From NCBI GenBank assembly GCA_907165135.1, contig OU015569.1, positions 12,214,501 to 12,278,500 of the forward strand: DNA of 64,000 nucleotides, in the 5' to 3' direction. The notes below the pieces were generated by a model. It was given only the letters and a program-made list of their open reading frames with translations. It was not told where the DNA came from and ran no database searches. A program made the translations under genes and the position numbers. This document shows, in pieces, positions 12,958-25,451 of the stretch (its first letter is position 1; every line of letters begins with the position of its first letter). Source of the DNA: Oikopleura dioica. Lineage: Eukaryota > Chordata > Appendicularia > Copelata > Oikopleuridae.

Positions 12958-15121
12958 ATGAACTCAGCCAAGTTTTACTTCTCCATAATCTACACCTCCG
13001 TGCTCTTTCTTCTCAGGTAATTTAATACATCCCCTCTTAACTTTAAATTTATTATTTTAAAATTCGTTCAACAAAAAGATTGTTCTAAAAAAATATGAAG
13101 AAAAAACGCTTAGTTCAATAAATGATTGCAATTAATTAAAGGAGTGAGACACCCTTAATTTATAATTTTAAATAATAATCAATTATTCAATAATCTTCTA
13201 TGTTACATCAAAAATTAAATCTTGGGTAAAACTTTCCTCTTATTTCATATCTATATTTGTTAATTTACATAGTGACACCCTTATTTTATTTATTCTTAAT
13301 AAGGGTTTCACGATGCTAACTTAGACATAAAAATATGCCCGTAAGTTGGGGAAAAGAAAGATTATTGTTTTGAAATCTTTTTGTTTTGAAATTCCGCTCA
13401 TGTTAAATTTTGAAGAAGGGATGGAAGCTTGAAAGAAAGAAGCCACATCGTCTATTTTTAGTTTATACCTGGTGAATTCGCGGGAAGCGGAAGGCAAGCC
13501 GGGTCCTTCAAAGAACACGAGTCCAAAGGTTGACTACATCCTGAACTACGATTACGGCGAACTCGGCAACGCGGATGGGGAGGATGATATTGACGACTCA
13601 GTTGCCGAAGATGGAATCAGGGTTGGAAAAGATGGCTTTTCTATTCAAGATAGTTCGTGCACTCCGCCAGGGGGAATGGTCTTTCTGAAGAAGCACAAGT
13701 CCGCTTCCAGTACGCTACAGGTATAATTGACACAACTGACTGTAGCTTTATGATAACAAAATATCCAATAAGACAGTAGCAAAGAACTTCTGCCGCTACT
13801 ACTCAATGCCTGGCGAGTCCCCTCCCGTCGGTTCCGTTTCCGGCGGCTATCCAGGCCCCTTCCAGCCCGAATTCCTCGGCTCCCCTCGCCACCCAAAGCC
13901 CTACGCAATATCGACTCACCAAGTGTTCAACCTCGAGGTCGAGAAAGCAATCTTTCCAGAAAACGCGTTCTTCCTCACTTCAGTTCGCGAGCCACTTTCG
14001 CTCTTCAGATCCATGTTTGAGTATTTCTACCGCCGCTGGGATTCAGAAGCCGCAGTCAGGTAAGATAACATTGCTCATGAAAATAAACTAGAAGCCGCAA
14101 AGTCCATTTGAAGCAAAAGTCATTTAAACTTTTCGGCAAATGATTAAGTTGTTGCTCCTGTTAGTTTATCGCCCATAACACGCAGCTGTTCTTTAACAAG
14201 CGATTTTAACATTTGTTTTCTATTTAATTCGTCGCCGATGGAGTTCTGAGGCTTCCAAGAAATCAGCTCAATTATGTTTAGAAATCGAAAATGCGGGTTT
14301 ACGTGCTGGGGCGCTCCTTATGCGCACTGGTTGGCGGAGGAGGCGGACGGCGGCGTTCGCTTTGGCGCTGAGATCTCGGAATATCTCGATCGTCTGCCAA
14401 AGATTTTCAATAAGAGCGCGCCCTGGGCTTTTAGGGCGAAAAACTTCCAAGCGTTTGAGCTTGGTCTCGACTGGACAAGGTAATTGAATCTGAGTACGAA
14501 TTCTTATTTCTTGACTTCTGCATTCAGAGACGACAAAAAGTACGTGAGTGGGAAGCTGAATGAGCTGGCAAAAGCCTTCGACCTGGTCGTCCTATCGGAG
14601 TACTACTACGAAAGCTTAGTCCTTCTGCGCGAAAGACTCTGTCTCCCGTGGCAAGCAATGTACGCCCGTTCCCGCATGGTTTCGAAGCCTTACACCAAGG
14701 AGCCTTTCACGTCGTCGCAGTCGAATACGTTGAAGAAGTTCTACGCCCAAGACTTTCAAATTTACAAATACTTCAATCAGACGCTTCAGAAAAAGGTGAG
14801 TCTTCCTTGATTTCGAAAAAGTTGAATTCAAAACTTCAGATAACAACGTACGGCCGCGCTAGAATGAGCCACGATGCCAGGAAGCTGCGGCAAATGTACG
14901 CACTTTGCGACAAACAGCCGAAGCGATGCTCGTTTTCGCGCCCGCAAGCCGCGAAGATGACGAAGGGCGAGCCGGTGGACAACAGCGTGGTGAACACGAG
15001 CGCGCTGGTGGAGTACATGGAAGCGCACCAGGGCTCCTGCGAGTGGGGAGCCTTCGCGAAGCTGAAAGCCAACGAGCCGACCGGCTGCGGACAAGACGAG
15101 ATCCTCTTTCCTAACCTTTGA
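12958..15121 (+). CDS. GAL3ST-type Golgi sulfotransferase, 450 aa
   Basis: Transfers sulfate from PAPS to galactose residues of glycolipids or glycoproteins in the Golgi (family knowledge). Six exons, all GT-AG, frame-consistent: 12958-13016, 13462-13720, 13773-14059, 14282-14479, 14528-14795, 14840-15121. A type II anchor comes from joining exons 1 and 2 (FYFSIIYTSVLFLLSLYLV) after a short cytoplasmic MNSAK. An acidic stem precedes the 5'-phosphosulfate-binding loop GGMVFLKKHKSASSTLQ, matching the GAL3ST FLKTHKTASST motif. FFLTSVREPLSLFRSMFEYF matches the 3'-phosphate-binding IVREP region; LVVLSEYYYESLVLLRERL and LPWQAMYARSR match the family C-half. Length agrees with vertebrate GAL3STs (about 400-490 aa). 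Intron 1 holds AAGGGTGTCA repeats. Confidence 0.9.
13142..13320. repeat. AAGGGTGTCA-family inverted repeats
   Basis: Intron 1 of the sulfotransferase contains GAGACACCCTTAATTT, GTGACACCCTTATTT and TTAATAAGGGTTTCACG. The same word (AAATAAGGGTGTCAC and its complement) recurs at least a dozen times in the window, usually as inverted pairs, marking another MITE family. Confidence 0.6.
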
Positions 15122-15522
15122 GGAAGAGGAGAAACAGCCGAAAACGAATCAAAAGACCTGCCATTTAGGAAGAGGCCCTCACCAATTGTAGCTATCGCTG
15201 TTACTGTGAAAATAACTGTACGAGAAAGAAAATCCTATTCTATTTTATTTTGTTTTTAAACTTTAATACTTCAGCTGAAATCTTCATTTCACCAATAAAA
15301 AAGAGAAAGAACGACAAAAAACTAAGCATTATTCAGAAATGCTTAGAAATTTTCAAGATTATTTTTTGAACTTTTTGTGGCTTTATTCAAGATAGGCATG
15401 GTGGTGGAGGAGCAGATAGTAGCACAGGGTAAAATAAAATAGTTTAACAGGGTAAAAATTTTGTTTCTTTTCAATGATAAAAAAATGTCAGGAGCAATTT
15501 AGGCAGTTTTCAGTTTTCCTAT
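15122..15522. other. Convergent 3' region
   Basis: Tail-to-tail interval between the sulfotransferase and the minus-strand NHL gene. AATAAA-like signals near 15294 and 15369. No ORF supported. Confidence 0.45.
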
Positions 15523-18500
15523 TTACAAAAGCATTTTCAATTTCGGCTCCTCGAGATCAGCTAGCACTGACTTTTGCAATTCCTCCTCTTCGGCGGCAGT
15601 GGGCGGCGCTGGAAGAACAAGAGGAGCTGGTGGAATGGGTCCTTCGGCGGGCTCGAACGCTGGGCTTTCTGGTGAGTAGGGCTCTTCGAAGCTATCGTTG
15701 AGATTCTCCTCTCCCTGAATAGTTGAATTAGTCTTTTTCAATAAGAGTTGATCCTTAAGAACAAGCATTGTTCGGCAACGTCTAAAAAATTAGTTTTTAA
15801 CTCGAGATAGGGTCCTGAAAGGGCTCAAATACGCGGCTTCTCCAGAATTTGAAAAAGCTCGAAATATTAATTTCGCGGTTTTTTAAACCCTTTCAAAACC
15901 CTAACTCAAGTTGCCGAGCCAAGATTTGACAAACAACGACTTTTTATACCTTCTTTTCAGTTTCTTTAGCCGAGGCCTCTTCTGATTTGGGCGGCGCTGG
16001 TGTCTCAGCAACAAGCTTAACCTCTTCACCTTCTTTTTCATCCTTCTCCGCTGGGGCGGGCGAATCGGCAATCACCACGACTTCGTTTGCTTTCTCCACT
16101 GATGGTGTTGAAGTCGGTCGCTTCTTGTAATCGCCGAGGCTGATTCGCTTCTTGAGACGAGGATCTGTCGGCTTGGAAGTCGAAGTAGTCATAATCCCTT
16201 CGAGGAACTTTGACGAAGGCGTTTCCACGGGCTCTGGCTTCAACTCCCAGCGCTTTACCGCCGGCGATTTCACTGGCGGATTTCGAAGAGTAGCCGGTTC
16301 AGCTGTGGCTCCACTCTCGCCCCAGCCACTCAACGAATCGCTCTGCATCGGTTCTGGTTCGATTTCTGGCGCAGTAGCGTTTCCCCATTCTGGTTCAGGA
16401 GCACCCCATCCACTGGTCGGTTTCGCTGGCGGATTGTCGCTCTTCTTATGACTGCCCCAAGTACTGTTCGACGCTTCAGGAGCTCCCCAGCCAGTCGAGA
16501 CGGTTTCAACAGGCGACGCTTTATTCTCCGCGCCCCAGCCAGAATTTCCGCCATTCGCTTTTACAGGCGATTGATCTCTCGCTGGAGCTCCCCATCCTTC
16601 TGTGGATTTCACTGGCGAGCTGTTCTTTTCTTGTGCGCCCCATCCTCCGCTGCTTTTGACTGGGGGATCGTTCGTTTGTGGCGTTCCCCATCCACTTTCA
16701 GAAGCAGAAGAAGTCTTTGCTGGAGCACCCCAGCCGGTAGTCGCTGACGAGTTCGTTTCCGGAGCATTTCCCCATCCACTTCCGACGGGTTTTTCTTTTT
16801 GTGGGGAATCGAGCTTTGCGCCCCATCCGCTTCCACTCTCTTTCGCCGGCGAATTAGTCTTCTCTTGCGCGCCCCAGCCTTCTGTTGCACTTGGTCTCGC
16901 TGGCGACTTGTTTTCCGAAGCACCCCAGCCAGCTGAAGAAGAAGTGGTGCCCCATCCAGCTCCGTTAGTCTTTGTTGATGCCGAGCCCCAGTTTCCATCA
17001 TCGTTCGCGGCGGTCTTCGTTCCCCAATCGCTTCCAGCGTTTCGCTCTGTTGGCTCTGTTTGAGAATTATTGCTGCCCCAGTCGGAGTTAGGCTTTTCTT
17101 GCGACGAGTTTCCCCAGCCAGCGTCTTGTGAAGCCCCTGTCTTGGAATTATTGCCCCAACCAGCACCAGCAGCAGATGAGTTCGTTCTTTCTTGGGATCC
17201 CCATCCACTTGAGCTCGCTCCTGCACGTCGTTGATTTCCGGGGCCGTTGGAGTCCCAGCTCTGGCTTCTGAAATGAATAAAATTTAGAGTTTCAGCCTAT
17301 TTTCAAGTGAAGGGGGTTTATATGGGTACGGCAACCTGTAAACAGGGTCAGGAACAAACTTTCAAACTTTTAAATTTAAAGTTATTTGGGACTTACACTG
17401 TTTACGAGTCGCCAAGACCGGGGATTAACAATAAAGGGATGATTTCTTTTGTAACTTACCGTGCGCTGCTCTGGCTATTCCAACTGTCTCTGCGGTCTCG
17501 GTTATTTCCCCACGCTTTTCCAGCAGCTGGTGAAGGACTTCGCGTGTTCGATCTTCGCGGAGCATTGTTCCCCCATGTTTTACCAGCAGCTGGAGAGGGA
17601 CTTCGCGAGTAGGACGATCTTGGAGCACCGTTGTTTCCCCATGTTTGATCTCGAGGAATGGATGGTGTTCGGCTTCTGCTGCGACCGCGGGATGAAGAAC
17701 TGTTTGATCGAGAACGGGATTGGCGGGGCTGATCGTTGTTGCCGTTGTTGAACCAGGATCCGCCGGACTTTGGCTTCGCCCAACTGTCGTTTCTTCCATC
17801 GTTCGATTGATTGTTGGGCCAGGGGTTAGCTTCGTCTCGAGGAGACCGCTGCGACCACGAGTCGGCGTTCTGGCTCTTCGAAGCTGGAGAAACTGGTTTC
17901 GCCCAGCCATCATTATTCGACGATTTCGGCCAAGGTTCCTTGTTGCTCGACTTTGGCGTTGTCGGCTTTGACCACGAGTTTTCTTCCGAAGAAGAGGGCT
18001 TTTGCCACGCGTTTTTCGGCGACAAAGCCTGTGACTTCGGCCAAGAATCGTCGTTTTTCGATTCTTTCGACGCCCAAAGATCTTTTCCGGCGGACGAATC
18101 GCGCGAGTTATTTTGCCAGTCTCCGCCGCTGCTTTCTTTCTTTGGCGACTTCTTGCTCCAGCTGAAACCACCGCCGCCTTCGCCTTGCTCGCTGGTGAGA
18201 TCGGCAAATTCGGCCATGTCCGCGGCGAAGTCGTCTTTGCTCTCCTCGTACGCGCTCTTTTCCGGCTGAAAATAAAATTTAAGGAATCTGTTATGTAAAT
18301 GAAATGAAAAGAATCGAGATGGTCATTATCTCGGCTTCATTCAAAGGTTAACTTCACAGGCTGCCAAGACAAGTTATGATGTTGTCCACTAGTAAAGTCA
18401 ACTTGGCTAGTCTTACCTCCTGGTTGACTTCGATATTGGATGTCTCAGCGAAGGGATCAGCAGCAGGGTCGACGTATTGCTCCTCGCAGCGGTAAAAGGC

Positions 18501-20742
18501 CAGGTGCTTGTTCAAAGACAAGATCGTTAATTGGCCACTAAAGGTGATAAGCTCAAATAATTTGAGCAGCAATTTAATAGAAGCAGCTTCTAAAAGATCT
18601 TCTTTCGCTAGTTTACCTGGCGTCAAGTGAGATGTCCGTAATCCTGTGCTCGTAGGGGACATCGAATTCAACGTCACCGGTATAGTCGCCTTTTTCGTCG
18701 AATCGCAGAATTCTTTTGCCCTTGCTATCAGCAAGGAGAACGTTTCCGTTTCGATCGAAGGTGACGCCTGCCGGCTGGATCACGGCATGTTGTCGGAGGT
18801 CGATCTTCTTGAGCTGCTTGCCTTCCAGGTTGACGAGCCAGAGAGCGAAGCCGTTTCTATTCATGTCGCTGAGGGCGACAACGTCTCCGTGGTGCTTGGC
18901 AAATCGAACTTGGGCGTAGCGATTGATGTCGACTTCCACGGTTCGCGTCTGGCCGCTGAAGGGGTTCCACCAAAACAGCACCGGTCCACGGTTGATGTCG
19001 TTTACGAAGGTGCCGACCTCCTGCTTTCGGCTGCAGAATACGCCGAAACACGGACCGGTTTTGCCGCGTGTCGCGAACATTGGCGGTCCTCGTCGCGGCT
19101 TCAGCATTCGGAACGCCTTCTTCTGGCTCAGTTGGAAGCGCCCATTCGTTTCCGTCCAATGGACGATCGTGAACCCACCTGAAAACAGTTTTAGAACTTG
19201 AAATAAAAAGAACTACGCTTGGCAACCTTCCTCAAGTCATGGTCTTCAAAGAGCTTAATTTAAATTGCTAACTCTACGCGGTCTTTGATTACAACCTTGC
19301 TTGAGTATTTCCAAGCACAGTATTTTCGACCGAGCACAGACCCTGACTCAGGTTCGAAACAGATGAAATAAGTACTTACATTTGTCCAAAAACGCAAGTC
19401 CATTGTTCTTCAGCGCGGTGACAGCAGTTGGTTCTTGGCAATCGACTCCGTTCACAGGCAGCTTGAAGATCAAACTGATTTGTCCGTGCTTGATTTGCAT
19501 GAATTCCAGTTCGCCGGATCCACAGTGCGTGTTCGCCACGGCAACCAGCTTCGTATCTGCACTCGCTCCTTCGAACGCGACGATGCCCATCGGACTACGC
19601 AATCCGTTGTTTTCGAAACCGCGCTCCAGCCGGAAGACCATCGATTCCGGCAGCGGGAAGGTGCACTCGTATCCGAAGACCTCGCCAAGTTCGCTTTCAA
19701 ACTCCTCGAAACGCAGTCGTTCCCCGCGCTGCCGCCGTCTTAATGTAGTTATTAGAAAAAGAATAGATATTTTGTAGATAAACGTAAAACTAACTGTAAT
19801 TACCTTTTGACTACTGGCTCGTCTTCTGGAACCGGCGCTTCTTGGGTGGATGGAGCTACTTTTTCTTGGGTTAAAACATTTATAGCTTCAGTTCAGACTA
19901 AAGACTCTTCAAAAGAAAACTAGTCCAACTGGTGCACTGTTCACATCTCTTTTTAACCCTTTCCTGAGGCGACGTTGACGAAGTCAATATCTTGCGCTTC
20001 CGAAAACGGGTCTTCTTCTGGCGGCATCGCCCAAGCCATGTTTATCTTTCGCTTTCTACTGTTCGAGGGGCCCTCTTTCGTTTCTTCTTTATTCGCTTCT
20101 GTCGCCGCATTCTCCGATCGAGCATTTTCAACGACGACATCTGCTGCTGGTCCCTCTTCAGCTTCTTCGACTGTAGCTGCTTGAGGCGTCTTCTTCTTCT
20201 CTTCGTCGTCGGTAGTCAAGTCGATCATGTCAGTCCCTGGAGTTTTGGGAAATAACTCGTTCAATTCCGCGCTTCCTTGACTTTCTTTCGCAGTTTCTTT
20301 CGGTCCTGTTCCTTCTTCAACTTTTGGCTTCTGGACGCTTATTGAAATAGTTTCACTGGAAAACACGCGTCCTTGGCTTTCATCGGAAAGGCACGCGATT
20401 TCCAACCCATCCTTTTCTTCCTGAATCGATTGCACATCTCCTGTGCCGAGCGATTCTGAAGAAAAAAGGGCAAATTATCAAGAGTTCTATCAGAAAGAAG
20501 ATTACCTTGAGCTCGGTCAGAATCCATTGGCGATTCGGCGCCTGGCGCTTGAGAAGGAGCGACTTCTAAAAAAGATTTCATCATTTTTAGCGAAAAGATA
20601 AGCAAAATAATCCAGTATCATCTCTCTGAACTTTTTTACCTTTTTCCTCCGGCATCTCTGAAATCTGGGGCGTCTTTGGCAGTTCCTCTTGTGGCTGTTC
20701 CACTGCAGTCTCTCCCTCCGCTGGAGCGTCCCCACTTTCCAT
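15523..20742 (-). CDS. NHL-propeller protein with Trp-Gly-rich tail, 1355 aa
   Basis: Ten exons in order: 20742-20640, 20565-20506, 20455-19964, 19858-19804, 19738-19380, 19178-18617, 18537-18417, 18265-17460, 17267-15950, 15714-15523. All phases agree. Intron 3 (19963-19859) is GA-AG; the rest are GT-AG. Residues 1-~235 are acidic and disordered, with a basic patch SRKRKINMAWAM. Residues ~250-540 form a beta-propeller: SPMGIVAFEGASADTKLVAV, then PAGVTFDRNGNVLLADSKGK-RILRF, a textbook NHL repeat. The remaining ~790 residues are disordered with dozens of Trp, first as W-S/K repeats with an Arg-Ser stretch (SRSRSNSSSSRGRSRSRT), then repeated GWGAP/GWGS units separated by SPVK-like spacers. The tail resembles the Argonaute-binding GW regions of GW182. 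No RING or B-box precedes the propeller. RNA-silencing or RNA-binding role is inference. Confidence 0.82.
15806..15924. mobile_element. Eroded MITE copy in last intron of NHL gene
   Basis: GGGTCCTGAAAGGGCTC and inverted GTTGCCGAGCCAAG ends, with the AAGCTCGAAA core partly preserved, inside intron 9 (15949-15715). Confidence 0.55.
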
Positions 20743-21376
20743 GTTCGAGTCTGATCCGAATCTGAAGAAAAAGGAGTGTGAGGAGAAATGATGAGTTTGA
20801 GCAGCTGGGGTAGGTTGCCGATCCCGTGGACGGGGAACCCTTCGGCCAATCGGCGTCGAGAACAATCTCGAAACGCTAAAATTCGCTCTCAATCAAGAAT
20901 CGTCGAAAATGGTGATTATTCCTGGCGATTGATAATGAATCACCAAGGCTATTGATTCTTCTATCGGAGCGATAAGGGACAAAAGGCAAATAAAATCGGC
21001 TGAGTCACAATTCTCTCATGTCTTCCTTTGGAAAATGCGATAAGAAGTCTCCCGCCGAGTCTTTTTCGTCTTGAAGTATCAATTTGAATCTATTTCCGGC
21101 CGATTATGATTAAAAATGACTATTCAGAATAGTCTATTCTTTAGATTTTTCGCTCGAAAAACGGTCCAAAATAGCCTCAGTTTGAAATAAAAGTCGGTGG
21201 GAGACCTGTTCTCGTAATTTTCAAGTCGAAAAGATAAAAAATCGTGGCGTTCTTTGGCTTTTTTGGGATGGAAAACCCATTAGTAAGGAAGATTATTTTT
21301 TGGATCTATAATTGTTGTCTCGAAATTGAACAGAATTCCAAATTGGCAGTTATCAGTTCTTATCAGTTTCAATTTT
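20743..21376. other. Intergenic, promoter side of NHL gene
   Basis: No ORF supported. Contains the divergent upstream region of the NHL gene and the 3' flank of LSM6. Confidence 0.4.
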
Positions 21377-21625
21377 CTATCGCTTGGCGGAGGTGGAGAT
21401 GTAGAGGACGTTGTTGCCGCGGATGAAGGTGTCGCCGTACTTGCTCTTGAGCTGCCCGTTGACGTACTCTTCCGTCTGCTCCAGAGCAATGTTCATGTAT
21501 CCGTCCAGACACGCCAGAACGCCTCGGTAGTCGACGCCAGAGTTGAGCTTCACCACCACCGGGTTGCCGATGATCTTGCGCAGGAATTCCGACGGGTTTT
21601 GCTTCTTCGACGTTGTCTTGTCCAT
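21377..21625 (-). CDS. LSM6: U6 snRNA-associated Sm-like protein LSm6, 82 aa
   Basis: Subunit of the LSm2-8 ring on U6 snRNA and of the cytoplasmic LSm1-7 decapping ring. Intronless. After a short lysine-rich N-terminus the protein reads NPSEFLRKIIGNPVVVKLN then GVDYRGVLACLDGYMNIALE (Sm1 motif) and FIRGNNVLYISTSAKR (Sm2), nearly identical to vertebrate LSm6 over the full 80-residue length. The start at 21625 gives the family length; a longer upstream in-frame ATG exists but would add a non-homologous 38-residue extension. Confidence 0.97.
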   Translation of the reverse strand: MDKTTSKKQNPSEFLRKIIGNPVVVKLNSGVDYRGVLACLDGYMNIALEQTEEYVNGQLKSKYGDTFIRGNNVLYISTSAKR

Positions 21626-21674
21626 TTTCTCGTCTTGAAAACGCTCAATACTAGGCTCAATTACTTCAGTAGCT

Positions 21675-22650
21675 TCATAGCTTTCTATTAGAAACATTAG
21701 CTGAGATATCTTAAGACATTTCCAAACAATTAACGACATTCAGTAGTCTCCAGATACATAAGAAGACATCTAGACATCATGGGACATTATTAGAACCGTA
21801 GAGACATCTAAAGACATCTTGGAACATCAGCGGACATCTCGAGAAATCAGGGGACATCTAGAGACATGTATTACTTTTATGGACGTCCAAAGACATCCAG
21901 AGACATTTTTAAACATTTCGTATATCCTGAGATGTTCTCAACAATCTAAAGACATTCAGAATGCTCTTGGAAAACTTAAGCCATCTACAGCATCATTTAG
22001 AGACATCTTAAGACATCTCAGTAAGTCCTGAACTATTCTAGTGACTATTTCAAATACAGTAGTCCTCAGTTAAAGTTTGAGCGCCTTTCCTTAATGAATC
22101 AATCTAAAAATAGACTTTTGGTAATCAAACTGTAGAAATGAAAATGATTGATGATTATGGTTGTTTATTTGTAAAAAAATAATCAGCTAGAGTAGAAAAA
22201 TGGAATAAAAAAGATGAAATTTTCGTTGTGGAAGCGTATGTGTCATTCTCTGTACAGTGTAATTTTGCGAAAGAAATGCAAGATTCAAGAGCTTTTCATT
22301 TATAATATAAAATTTGTTTTGAGGAATGATTTTGATAAAATATATCGCGTGGCTGCATTTAGGGATATCCGACGACATTCAGAAGTTTGTGGATACATTG
22401 AAAGTGTTCAGACTCTTCAAAGAAGTTCAGAGACATCACGGGACATCCTGAGATCTCTGAAGACATCATCAGACATCCAGGGACACCCTGAGACATAAAA
22501 GGATATCCATAGACATTTTCAAACATCTGAAGCCATCAAGAACTCTCAGGATACACCTTATGACATCCAAGACAACAAGGGACATTTGAGGCATCCCGCG
22601 ATATCTTCAGAGGTTTTAAGACATCTTGGGACATCCTGGAAGATGTAATG
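21675..22650. repeat. Degenerate GACATC-word array
   Basis: Irregular array of the word RGACATCY spaced mostly 10-25 bp (GGGACATCTAGAGACAT, AAGACATCATCAGACATCC), occurring in both orientations with gaps. The centre (about 22080-22360) lacks it. Similar arrays lie in CFAP53 intron 2 and at 41020-41215. No unit length is constant enough for an ordinary minisatellite. Confidence 0.7.
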
Positions 22651-22747
22651 CTTTACAGTGCGATTTCGCAAGTTAATTTTTAAAGGGAAGAATATAAAAT
22701 ATTATTTTTACGGAATGAGTAAGAAACAGACCATGGGAGCCGCTGGA

Positions 22748-24917
22748 TTAGTCCCAAGCAAAGCGAACAGTAGAGGGCCTTCGTTTCTCGGCAAAGACGC
22801 GATTAATTTCGCGCTCTTCCAATTCCGCTTCTTCGCGCGCCGTCTTCATCCTCTCCAAGTTTTCCTTCTCTTCCTGGTCGATTTCGTCGCGGATTCGCTC
22901 GTCGCGGAGGTGCAGCTGCTCCTTGAGGCCTTGGACGAGATCGTCTCTTTTTCGCTGCGTCTCTTGCGCTTCCGCCGATTGTTCTTGCCGCGCCGTTTCT
23001 AGCGCTGTGATCAGATTCTCACGCTCTTCCATCACTTCCAACTGAGCAGCACGGTTTCGAGCCAGTTTTTCGTCAATCTGCGACTTACGATGAGCCAAGA
23101 TCTCCTAAAAACGCACTTTTTAAAACTCATTCTTTTCGACTAAAACTCACGTCGAGGAGTTTTTGGCGAGCTGCGTTTTCTTTCGCCCAGACTTGCTCCT
23201 TCTTCTCCCACCAGTCTGATGCTTGGTCACTAGAAGCCAATGTTACTTTTATTCAAACATCTGAGAGCTACTAACCGATAAAGATTGTCAATTTGCTCTT
23301 GCGCGTCCTTTTCTTCTTTGAGTTTCTGCTTGAGCAGTTGGATTCCTTCCATCGCCAGAGCTCGTTGGTTTTCTTTCTTGTTCGCTTCCAAGTGTCGCTC
23401 CTCTTCTTCCTCGGCTCTGATCCGTTCCAATAGAGCCAGATCCATTTGGAGATCGCGTTCGACTTCTTGTGCTCTTCGCAATATTTGAGCGCGGTACTGG
23501 CGGTAAAGCAGCTTGCGCATTTGCTGAAAAAGCGGCATTGGAGAAGGAGCATTTGCAAAGAATATATACCTGTTGCTGTGTGCGTTTTTCGGCAAGTTGC
23601 TTTTCCAGAATTACTTGGTCGTGGCGAGCAGCGTTCGTTAGAAGTGCCCTTTCTTCGTTCTTCAACTTATTCTGAAAGGAAATATCAATAGGGACATCGG
23701 GAGACGTCTAAGAGACATCAAGGTACATAATGACACATCTAACTAAACTTTGAGACACTTATGGACATTATGAAACATCTTAATTAAAGGATAAGCCATC
23801 CAGTGTCATAAAGAGACATTTAGCAACATTTGAAAGACCTTTTGGAACATTTTCATAAATTTAGGGACATCAAGTGACATTTTCATACATCTAGGTACAA
23901 TTTATGATATTCAGTGACATCATGAGACACTTGGCGACATTTTTAGACGCGTGAAGATTACCCGAAGCACCTCAAGATGTCCCTAGACATATCCAAAGAC
24001 ATCACAAGACATCCAGGATGCCGAAAGCTGTTACCTGTTCTGCTTCGCGTTGCTGCAGCTCTCGAACTTGTTGGGCGAGTTGTTCCTTGAACTCGTTTTG
24101 CTTCTTCGCCTTTTCTTCCTCTGCTCGTTTCTTTTCTAACTCTGCGAGTTGCCGATCGCGTTCCGCTTCTTCAGCTCTTCTGCTTCGTTCCGCCTCGCGC
24201 TCTCGCTGCTCCTCTTCTTTCTCTTCCAACTGCCCGGTCCAGACGTCGACCATTTCCTGTCGCCTTCGTTCGACTTCTGCCGAGCGCACGCGCGGATTGT
24301 CCCTTCGCCACATCTGCATGCGCTTGTCCGAGGCCGAGTTCAGCCGCGCGGTCATTTTCTCCTTCTTCAGCTGCTCAACTCGCTCGTGAATCGAGCTGAT
24401 TCTCGCCTCGTCCATCTTTTCTGCCGCCGCCGCCATCTCCGCCGCGTAAGTGCTCTCTTCTTCGCGCAAGAGCCGCGCCAGCTTCGCCTTTCGAGGGAGA
24501 AGATCGTTCTTTGTCCGGATCATTCGCGCTTGGAAGGGACTGATGCGCTGGATTGTCGAGGAGGAGTTCGGACGAGACCAACGAGCGTCGTAGTCCGATT
24601 TTACGTCTGCTTTGGAAATGTACTTCGTGAACCCCTGAAATTATATTTTTATCAAATGTCGACAGTAGGTCGTCTACTGTATTAATATAATAAGGGTGTT
24701 ACTTTATTGTAGCAATTCATAAAAGTCAAAAATGCTCTGCCAGAAAATCCTGCTTTTCAAAAATCACATCGAATATCACCTGCCATTCTAGCCGCTGGGT
24801 ATTTTCACGCTCTCGCTTCGACTGAATCTTATTCTCGAGGACCGACTTGTGAACGCCCAAATACGACGGCACCGCGGTCGGAAATGCCGACCTTGCTCTC
24901 GGCCGTGACCCGAGCAT
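22748..24917 (-). CDS. CFAP53: Cilia- and flagella-associated protein 53, 507 aa
   Basis: Axonemal microtubule inner protein needed for motile cilia and left-right patterning in vertebrates. Six GT-AG exons: 24917-24780, 24634-24035, 23671-23570, 23523-23276, 23229-23151, 23104-22748; every phase matches. The protein is one long charged helix of the trichohyalin-plectin-homology type. KAKLARLLREEESTYAAEMA aligns with the vertebrate segment RNKLRELLALEENEYFTEM, and ENAARQKLLDEILAHRKSQI with EARRQLVDEVMCTRKLQV, which distinguishes it from MNS1 or CFAP45. Length is close to human CFAP53 (514 aa). Intron 2 carries a 300-bp GACATC array. Confidence 0.88.
23690..24012. repeat. GACATC-word array in CFAP53 intron 2
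   Basis: Words such as GGGACATC, AGAGACATC, TTGGCGACATT recur irregularly across the intron (23672-24034). Same class as the array 5' of LSM6, about 1 kb away. Confidence 0.65.
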
Positions 24918-25451
24918 CTGAATTTTCGAATCTCAATTTTGCTTTTTTGAAATTTTCGATTTGTTCGTTTGAATAACGATTTTGCAATCAACAAAGAGAA
25001 CACGCGTTTTTTTTTCGTTTTAAATAAATAGATATGTTTATTTGTAGAAAACAAGAGCAGAAAAAGAACGAATTTTAACCAAGATGTTATGCTAGAATTT
25101 GATCAAGACCCAAAGTGGCTTGCGGCTTTGAGCTAAAAATAGAATAGGCCGCGGCTAGTTTATTGAATACTCAAAGCCTCAAGCGGGCTTCGCGATCTGA
25201 TCAAATTCTAGGGTAAAATCTTTGTTATCTTCAATCTAGGCACTTTTCTTATTTCTAGTGTTTTTGATATTTAGTTTAAAAAAATAGAAATCGAGAGTAC
25301 AGATGTAGAAAAATAAAGGAGGCAGTGAGGTAAATGAAGACTTTTTTTTTGTTTTTTTGGGCTTTTTCGGTGGTAAATGAGGATTTATCGGTTTTTTTTG
25401 ACTACCCACTGAAAATTGGATATTTTTATCTTCTTTTTCGATTGTTTAAAA
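24918..25451. other. Intergenic with a small palindrome
   Basis: Between CFAP53 and ASF1 on the same strand. Positions 25092-25211 are an inverted repeat: CTAGAATTTGATCA at one end and TGATCAAATTCTAG at the other, with GGCTTGCGGC/GCCTCAAGC inner arms. No ORF. Confidence 0.55.

Noticed and set aside
16602-17063. Plus-strand ORFs rich in AGVPHPL-like repeats
   Set aside because: Antisense shadow of the GW-repeat exon of the NHL protein.
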